Source of the DNA: Paracyclopina nana
Taxonomy: Eukaryota > Arthropoda > Copepoda > Cyclopoida > Cyclopettidae
Direction: 5' to 3'
DNA length: 64,000 nucleotides
NCBI GenBank assembly: GCA_019096065.1
Contig: JAGUCH010000001.1
Location: 2,542,001-2,606,000 of the forward strand
The position numbers and the translations under genes were made by a program. Positions within the stretch are counted from its first letter, which is position 1, and the number at the start of each line of letters is the position of its first letter. Shown here in pieces: positions 55,646-64,000 of this stretch. The notes beneath the pieces were generated by a model that saw only the letters and a program-made list of their open reading frames with translations, searched no databases and was not told the DNA's origin.

Positions 55646-58030
55646 TTGATTCCGTGATTAACAAGTTATGGCAATCACAAAAGTGTACAGTGCAGTGAAA
55701 GAATATTCTCTAATAGTCGTTTGATTGAGTGCGAGAAATCATTAGTTGCGCTTAATTGTGTGATCGCACAGGCTTTTTGAAAAAGCTGTGCATGATTTGT
55801 TGCCTATTAATTTCAAATTATGATTGGCCAGCGCCAGACGACGAAATGAAAAGTTAGCCATCCATGTTAAATAAACGTGCATATTATTCCTGCACCTCTG
55901 AGAAACCAGAAAACCTAACCACTACTACCAGCCAATTGGAGGTTTGGCCGTGATGAAGTAATAATTCAATTAATCGACTACTATCGTCAAATCCAAGAAG
56001 CTACTACATTTTTGACACCATAGATATCGCAGCACAGTATAAAATATGGCCTCTATAAAAGAGACAACTTAAATTAACTTGGCACTGAGCTGCTGCACTA
56101 GAAAGTGCGCGTATAGAAGCAGTAACAAGTGGAAGGAAGTTTTTTAAAGCCTCCGTCTTCATGGGTCGTTTGGCCCCCAAATCATGTCATGTCAAATGGA
56201 CAATTTGTGGATTTTCCCTAAAAGCCTGTGAGCATGTGCTGCTAACCACCCCACAGAAGTGAACTCCTGGCTACAAAATATTGTGATTTTTTAACCTCAC
56301 CACGAATGGTTTGTTTACTACACCACACCAACCAGCCATCTTCTGGTCTTAGGCTCGTGGTTCTCGCAAACAGTGCCGTGGTGCAGGCATCAAAATTACC
56401 CATCTTTTTGGGTTGAGGTACCTACACTAATCAATTGGGTGGAAAAAGGGCCATTTCCTGCTTGTTACAGAGCAGTGCAGCGTCTTTTAATTGAAACGTG
56501 TGCAAAATAGCAACTCTTTTTCTTCTTCTTCTTGAGCTGGCAACTTGGCAACTTCCTCCCTGGAATTCATAACAGGAAGGAGAAAATTGGTCTATTCTGC
56601 CTTGCAGCTAAGTAACAACGCGCCAATGAGTTCACCAACTTATTTACTTGGAGGTGTGCGAATAATTTCTTGCACCTCATTAGCTTCCTCCTTTTCATCA
56701 AATTGAAAAGATAATTGCACCTCTTCCCATTCCAAATAAATCAATTAACCGCCGATAGAACGCTACTGCCAAGCTTTTTCGCTGCACAAAAGTCAAAGGG
56801 AGAGAGTTTCCTAGAGAAAAAGCCATTAGACATTTTCTTTATTTAAGCGTATAATGACTAAAATTACCCAGCTCTATTCAGAACTAAACTATAAATTACT
56901 TAAGAGGTACGTAGGGAATAGGAGTCTCTTTTTTAGAAATGTGGGAATATGAGAGCGGAACAGATCATAATTATTTTTCGACTCTGCCATATTATGTCCA
57001 GAGGAGTCGATTTGAGTTATGATCCATTGTCTAAAATCTATAGGTGTTTCCAAGAAGCATGAACTATCTAAACGAGAGGCGAATTTTGATTATGCAAACT
57101 CGATCCTCGCATAATAAAAGCTGTATCGATCTTGTTTGCGAACAAACAACATATGCCAGAATTGGAGAAGCTTTTGAGCTGATTTTGAGCACAAAATCCG
57201 CTTATTGCAAGACGAGGAGGAAAAGGAGGAGGAGAAGAAGAAGAAGGAGTATAATAGAAGAACTACTAGTGTGAACGGGGTTGTGGTAAAGCTTCCATTA
57301 GTCTTCTTGTCTTCTCTCTAAAGGTTGTAAAGTGCTTTCTAGTCTCTACTACATGCTACACAGTCACAGCAGCACTGTGAGCCAGTCCTCAAAAAAAATC
57401 ATGCTATGCAAAGGGGGTGCACAGAGCATTGCAAAAGCACAGAATTGTAATTTGCAGCCAAAAAAATTGATCCAAAAACAGGGAGAGTGAGCAAAAATGT
57501 GGCATTTTGAGAGCAGCTGGGACCAGTGTGCAGCGTTGTTTAACCCCATCATCATCAAGTTCCTTTATTAAACTTCCAGAAAGAGCCCGCATAGAAGAGG
57601 AGTTCAACTCCATTAATTATCTAATTCTACTTTGAGATGTCAGGCCGAATAACTTCCGAAATGAGAGTTGTTGTTGGCTGCTGTAAATCTTTTATTTTCT
57701 CATTCCCCTTAAATTAAGGCTAGTAGGAAGAAGATTACAAATTCACTAAGGGGAAATTGACGAGGAAAAATGGCTGGCAAAGACAAAAGATTACTCTTTG
57801 GCTGCTTAGTATTCGAGTGTTGTTTTCTGCTGTATATTGATACATCTATAGGTGTAACATAGTAGTTAATGGTAGCGTAGCAGGATTTAACTTCAGATCG
57901 GGAAAACGTGTGTGTCTTTAAAAACTGAGCAAATTCAGCTCTCATCTGCAGTAAAGTCTTCTTCGTAGATAGCACATAAAAAACAAACTTAAAATCACAG
58001 TGGTATTTGATCTAATTCTTAGTAAAATGC

Positions 58031-60446
58031 TCAGTAGGGTCTCCAAACGCCGTGTTCAGACTTGAGGTAGCCCCCTCGGATGGGCCCGGTTTGACTCTCA
58101 TCCTCGCCGCCCAGCTGAGAGTAGGCAGAGGCATGCGGGTCAGCGTCCGTCCCGCCACCGGCTCCGCCACCGCCGCCGCCGGTCCGCGCCACCACATCAG
58201 CTGACGCAGCTGTCGCGTAGTCATCAACAAGCCCGCCCTCGTGGTGCACGCCATGGTGACCGGCCGAGTAGAGGTGTGGGTATAGGAATGGTGCACTCAA
58301 AGGGGCCATGGGGTACATTCCGGGGGCGGAGGCTGCACCCGAGGCGCCATAGTAAGACTGGACATATTGGCTGGCAGCGTAATTAGAGTCGTAATTGCCG
58401 GAGTTATTGTAGCGTTGCATTGCGTAGTCAGCTGACGCGACAGCTGACGCAGACCGGTCAACAATGTCCTCGCCCGTCGAGGTGGCCAAGGCGAGCGACT
58501 CGGCTGCTGCAGCAGCTGAGGCTTGGCTCGCCTCTGACTTAACCAGTTCAGCTTCCGCGCCGGCCGCGGCTGAGTACTCTGTGCTGGTGGCGCCGCGGCT
58601 GTTCTCATTAGGCGAGTGCTCATCCTCGGTCAAAACTGGAATTGCAAAACAGTAATCATTAAATATCCGCATATATGAATCTAGCGGGGAAAAGAGTGGA
58701 GTAGCTTGAAAGAAGAAGCAAGCGTCATTTTATGGCTTTATGACTCCTTTTGGCAGTTTGAACAGTCTATATATTCCATCATCGGCAAATGCAACAAAAC
58801 ACACAGCAACTCCTCACGCACCGGCGCAATAATATTTCAAAGAGTTGTAAAAAAGAATTGTACCCCATCCAAATGATTTTGCAAGTATAATAATGGGACT
58901 TTTGACTGTTGGTGGAAAAAAACGGCTCCACTTGGAAAATGACGAAAACTTGCCTCGCCGGCTGAAGAATATAGCATAAAGGTGAGTGCGATTATTGCTC
59001 CACAGATGAAAAGTCACTCTTTTTTGTTGCACCCTTTTATGGTGCATGCCATGCTATGTATATAGTGTGCTCCTTTTCGCTTTGTCATTCGAGGAAAGTA
59101 ATTTGCCATCTTGTTTTTGAAGCAGCTGTGCTTGTTTTTGTCAAGCCCAATGGGCCTCAAAGGTAAAAAACACAAGCATTGTCATTGATTCGAGCTACTT
59201 TGAGAGCTTCTTGACTTTTATTACGTGTGCTGTGGACCTTGTTTTCTATATGCACTACGTAGAGTGACGTGGGAATTTCTGAAGCACTTTGCTAATTGTT
59301 GCTGCTACTACAACGCACAACAACTTCTCTCTGCCAGGGCACATCAACAACAAGAAAATTTAGAAGTAAAATTGCCATGCATTCCTCGACTATTTCTAGC
59401 ATTGTTTTCCAAAAAAAAAGAAGCAGCCGAGTCAGAGAGGAGAAAAGCTGGCAATTAGCATATAGCACGGCCATTAAACCTTTCCGCCAAATCCAGGATT
59501 CTCGAACTAGGATATTTTTTGTGAGTGTACTGCAGAAAACCATATGTGTTAGCTGAAAATTTCCATTTCTAGTTTTTCAAAGTAGTTTCTTGTTGTGGTC
59601 AAGCTGGCATCCAAAAAGTTTCCACATGCAAATGGCATCAAATTTCCAGGTAAATGCTATCTATACTTTTATATGCTATGGGCTGTGCATTAAACATGAG
59701 CCATTTCTCTTGGTGTACTGCAGCAGCAGCAGCAGCAGAGCCTTCATTAGAAATTTGCCCTTTTGAATGGCCTGGCAAATTGGCCCAGTTTTTAGCTGTA
59801 GAGATGATGTCTGCGACCGCAATTGATTGCTTTTTTGGTGTTAAGAGGTCAATCCACAATCTTTCCTCCTCATCATGAGACAAATTTTTACTACTGCAGA
59901 AGTCCAATTACCAATTCAAAAGAGAAAATGGAAATGACTTTCACACCAGTTCTAATCTGTGATTTTGTCAGCAACAGAAGATTTGGCCACCCATGCGTCG
60001 ACAACAAGAAAAAGAGAGGGTCTCAGCAGGATACATTTTGACAGGCAAGAAAATTGGATCATGCTGGTCCTGACAAATTTTGTGCCAGAAACAAGCAATA
60101 ATACGTACATGCTGCTTGGCACTCTCCGCGGTAAATGCTTTTTCGGCAAAACGGAGATGACTTTTGCAAGCAGCGCCACCATTTTTTGCACCACTCAAAG
60201 TTTCACAGAAAAATCTACTATGCAGAGCCAAGTATTTCTTACCTGTTGGAATTTGCGAGTTTGCGGCTCCGCTGACACCAGATGACGTGTGATCGGCCAA
60301 GTTCTGCTGACCGGTTAATTCTGCAGATGCACTCCCACTGTAGGCAAATGAAGAGGCTGCAGCGTAGCTAGCAGCTGCATAGGAACTATTATATCCGGCC
60401 CAATGGGCTTCGCCAGCACTGGTTAATCCCAATTGAGAAGTTGGAT
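58031..60446 (-). CDS. Runx (Runt-family) transcription factor, last two exons
   Basis: Exons 60446-60243 and 58635-58031 encode the last 269 residues. The C-terminus is VWRPY, the Groucho/TLE-binding signature that ends Runx proteins. Before it come Ala/Ser/Gly/Tyr-rich stretches and a PMAPLSAPFLYPHLY segment like the C-terminal activation/repression region of this family. The exon at 60446 starts with DPTSQLGLTSAGEAHWAGYN. The Runt DNA-binding domain is not in the window and must lie further right on the minus strand. The intron between the two exons is 1.6 kb. The factor binds DNA with CBF-beta and recruits Groucho for repression. Which arthropod paralogue (runt, lozenge, RunxA or RunxB) cannot be told from the tail. 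Confidence 0.88.
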
Positions 60447-63400
60447 CTAAAAAAGGAGAGAGAAAAATGATCAACAACTGACTGTACTCGAGCATTTTAG
60501 GGGGACATACATAGTAGCAACGATTAAACATGAAAAGCCGTTCATCACATTAAAAATGCATCTACAGCAAACGGTTGAATGCGTTTCCAAATTAACTCTG
60601 TTTATGCAAAGCAAATATCATTGGTTTTAAAAATGGAGCAGGAGCATCATTAGTCCTCGCGAATGCACTTCTACAGCATGTAAACAAAACCATTGAGGCA
60701 TTTTAAATTAATTTTGTGTTCTTTTGGCAAGCCATTTCAATCAATGTTTTTTTCCAAGGGATGAAGAAAAGCCATCACCATCAATTTTCTGTCAAGCCCA
60801 GCTCAAGCTCGTAATTTATGACAAGTGCCATTTCCATGCACTGGAGCAGCAGCATAAGTATAAATAGTTTTATGTGCAAAAAGCTGCAAAAAACGCGAGG
60901 AAGGTCGTGATTAATTGTGGCAATGACGACTTAATGATGATGACTCTCCAGACATAAGCCTCCTTGATGACTATTTACAAAAGTTTTCAATTGCTGTCAA
61001 CGCAAATGTACGGATATTCATTCAGGCCTACTATATCTGCTCTAATTAAGGTTAATCGGCTTGTTATGTGCGGAATCAGGCCAAGAAGGCCTAATCAGGT
61101 TAATTGAGCGTCCTCAATTGAAATGTAGGCCCAATCAGGGTCAGAAAGCACGAGGCCTAGTTGTCAAGTACTATTAATTGTTTGATGACGTGCTAGGATC
61201 TCATTACGTGCAATGATTAATTTGGCACATGCTTCTGTTACATGATGTCACCTCATTTATGACTCTTACAATTGGTTTGGTCACAGGATTGCTTTTTGAG
61301 CGCATAATAAAAATGCCGGCTCTCTAATGAGCCCTATCACGAACAATGCCGTACGGCAACAGTAGTATAACTACAGGGTGTAATTGATTTTGTTTTGCTC
61401 GATAAAGAAGTAGCTTTTTTGTGTGCTCACATGATACAGTCATCGTTAGCATGACAGTAATTCTTCCTGTTTTAGCTAGATAAATGTACAAGTGAAAACG
61501 GCAGCATTTTGCTGCTGTAACGATTTAGGATACACCCGGTATTATATATGAGTGCAGTCATATTGGGTATGAAAATGTGTAATTTACAAGCTGTGGATCA
61601 TGCCATTAATAGTTCAATCTTCATTAGACCTTCTGGGGCTTGTTACCGCTTTAGTGCTACAATAATTCTATATTTTCCAAGGAGAACTGAAGCCATAGTA
61701 TAATAAGTTGGATTTTTTTTTGGAGGATGGTCTCTTTGGGATACTTAGAAATCAATTTGCTCTGTGTTATGTGGGAAACTCATGGCTTCTATTTATGTAG
61801 AGCCAACATGAGAAAACATACCCCTTTTTTAGTGAAACACGCCAAATGGCCATTTCATGTTTCATATTGATTTGCTAATCAGCCTCATGAGAAAGAAAAC
61901 AATTGGAACACAAAATTAAAGCGTGCAATCATGCATGCAATATTGAAAGCGAAAAGCTACTCCGGAATGCTAAATTAGAGAATGCTGCTGCTGCGCTGTC
62001 TGATAATTAAAATAGCCCTCCCAGCTCATCGGTCGTCCCCCTTTTTGGCTGCCAAAATGGCAGAATGAGTTCCGGATGATGATGAAAATAAATTGGGACA
62101 AGCAGCCAGCGTATGGATCCAGTTTTTCTCCCCAAGGCCTTCATCATGAAAAACAGGATGCACACACCATTTCATCAGCCTTAAATCAATGATGAGATTG
62201 TAAGACAAACGTTCTTGAAATCTGCCCGAGCTGGCGCCAATTTTGCCGAGGCCATTTCCATATCTCGGAGGATGACCAAATAAAGCACAAGACTATTTGC
62301 TTAGCAGCATTCCTCGTGGAGCCACATATTGCGCTGAAAACGCTGATGTCTACTATATAATGGAAAACGAGTGGAGCAGAAATAATAGTACGACATTTAA
62401 TTCTAATGGGTTACTTTTTGAAATATAGCATGACGACGTCTTTTTACAGCCGTTTTTGCCTAACTAGCGTGAAATTTTCGCCGAAAATGGAGTTCACACG
62501 AGATAATGATAGGGTGAAATTGTAAAGGAAGTGTTCGAGTTATCGATAAGAAAATAATTTTCAGACTTGCATACCTAATAAAAAAAGCTTTACGGCTTAT
62601 CAATAAAGCTTGGCATTTCTTTGTTCCTTGCTACTGTGTACCATATTAAAAAAGGTTACCAAAAAACGCGCGTGAAATATGGCGACTTCCCTAGCTTCGT
62701 AGCGCCTAAAGTTGGCGCAATTTGTCAAAAACTAAAATTGGCAAACTTCTCTGCCTCGGCCTTTGTTGAGCATTTTGCAGTTTTGCCTCTTGTCTTTTTT
62801 CCCCATCACGGTCGTTTACTAATTAGGGGGGAGCGTCCCACTGTGCTTTTTATGGCAACAATTGATTTTTGAATGCTGCCTTCTTTTGCTACTGCGAGCA
62901 TCCTTAGATGGAACAGATGGACTATGATGATAGCAGCTCGGTCCTAAGTGTTCTGCTAACCAAAAACTACATTAAAGCTATAATAGCAGCTTTTATCAGG
63001 ATAGGTCATCTAGGCAAACAAACAAAAATGCATCAGCAGATGTGCATCATCATTTTTTGCCTCGTAAAGGCCATTAATTTATGTCAACACCTCAGATCTC
63101 ATCTGATTGCCAGAAAAAGCCAAAATTGAAGATCGAGGAGGTCCTTTTGGGGCTCTCGAGAACGGTTTTTTTTCATCCATACAATGCCATAGCAGTAGCT
63201 GTTTTTTGGAGAGACCGCAAATCGCAGTATGACATTTGTGAAAATACTAATGATTAGCAGCAGCAAAGTGAGGAGTGGGGAAAAAAAGGCAAATTGATTG
63301 AGTGAATTCTAGCAGTGCTTTATTTGTGGCCAAGCAATTTGGCCACATATTTGTGGCATCTAGGCCACAAATATCACTTTTCATTGTCACGTAGCAAAAG

Positions 63401-64000
63401 TGATTCATCAAGAAAGAAACCAAAAACGCAAAACCCAATACGTTCCGCCTTCTGCGTGATACCACGACAAATTAGTCAGTGAATATTTTTAAGCTGTCAG
63501 CAGCTCTCGCTACAAAGTAATGGTTATGAAGCTTAATCACCACTTGGCTTGGGGAACTGGACAAAGTAGGAAATGAGACAAATTGCCACCTTCGCTACTT
63601 CAATAAATGTGTCCCATTTTCACAGAGTCTACTTATACAGCATGATTAATTTCAAAGCAAGTTACAGCGTATTATGTTGCTCTGTTCTGAAAATGCTGCA
63701 AATACTTCTCGTTGGGGCCCCCGGAATTTATTATAATTAATGGCCGCCATAATCCTTGCAATGATCATAAATGTAACGCACACAGTAGGTGCTTTTTTGG
63801 GACAATTTTGTGCTCTAGCAATTACGATTTCGATCGACATCTGCTCCAATTGGATATACAAACAAAGGGGACGACGACACAAAACATTTACAGCATATGA
63901 CTACGGTAAGCAAACATATACGATAGTCATGCATTTTGACTTTTTTCGACCCATTAAAGATGTTGTGTGACACATGCAACAATGCTACACTGAGGGACTC
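60447..64000 (-). other. Probable Runx intron, no exon seen
   Basis: AT-rich DNA upstream of the penultimate Runx exon. No Runt-domain or other exon was recognised on either strand, so it is most likely intronic up to the window edge. Confidence 0.5.

Larger units (their letters stand above)
51067..58030. other. Gene-poor AT-rich stretch
   Basis: About 7 kb with no exon series or family signature. It contains a short CA run near 51886-51896, the MITE at 55306-55460, a short tandem array near 55580, and a GGA/GAA-rich simple repeat near 57222-57250. It probably holds distal regulatory DNA of the Runx gene, but nothing specific was identified. The longest frame (52684-53229) has no recognisable domain. 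Confidence 0.6.

Noticed and set aside
57044..57274. Arg-rich small protein
   Set aside because: The Arg run comes from a GGA/GAA simple repeat; no other coding support.
1..64000. CRISPR arrays, prokaryotic operons or phage genes
   Set aside because: The window is eukaryotic nuclear DNA with spliced genes; no direct-repeat/spacer array was seen.

Overview
The window is nuclear DNA of a compact metazoan genome, most likely an arthropod. Genes have many short introns (about 50-80 nt) with GT-AG ends and lie close together on both strands. The gene set includes an ABCH/ABCG20-like half transporter (a family typical of arthropods), an SLC6 transporter with many introns, tandem acid lipases and a Runx protein ending in VWRPY. 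Species cannot be fixed from sequence alone. Exon models below were built by hand from splice sites and reading-frame closure; the exons of every complete multi-exon model sum to whole codons.

Region 1-5.4 kb is a GC-rich Ty3/gypsy LTR retrotransposon on the minus strand. It has an LTR, an open gag, a canonical -1 frameshift heptamer and an open pol running off the left edge. It sits antisense to, and apparently inside, an ANKRD6/diversin-like gene whose 3' exons follow at 5.5-8.2 kb. Next come a membrane-anchored SDR (8.9-10.2 kb), a SETD7-like SET-domain gene that encodes a signal peptide and glycosylation sequons (10.6-11.7 kb, minus), a possible small secreted protein whose intron would hold that gene, the spliceosomal SmB gene (minus) and a small unrecognised gene near 14 kb.

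Region 14.9-24.9 kb is one large gene (about 2311 aa): a helical N-terminal region, a charged coiled coil, about a dozen SRTSSRDR-type repeats, a disordered C-terminal half and a predicted C-terminal membrane anchor reached through a likely GC-AG intron. Its 2.3-kb intron is filled by an imperfect palindrome of about 2 kb that carries four tRNA-like modules.

Region 25.2-30.8 kb holds three tandem acid-lipase genes (minus); the first has an in-frame stop and is probably a pseudogene. At 33.0-37.0 kb is the ABCH-like transporter, with two alternative first coding exons. It converges on an SLC6 transporter (37.1-39.7 kb, minus). Then follow a class II aldolase/adducin-domain protein, a FAM120-type protein, a cytosolic 5'-nucleotidase III, the proteasome phosphatase UBLCP1, a ZDHHC palmitoyltransferase and mitochondrial Tim13.

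Region 51.1-64 kb is gene-poor, AT-rich DNA with one clear MITE and the last two exons of a Runx gene (58.0-60.4 kb, minus), whose Runt domain must lie beyond the right edge. Apart from the lipase cluster the neighbours have no obvious common pathway; this is a normal eukaryotic gene neighbourhood shaped by mobile DNA.
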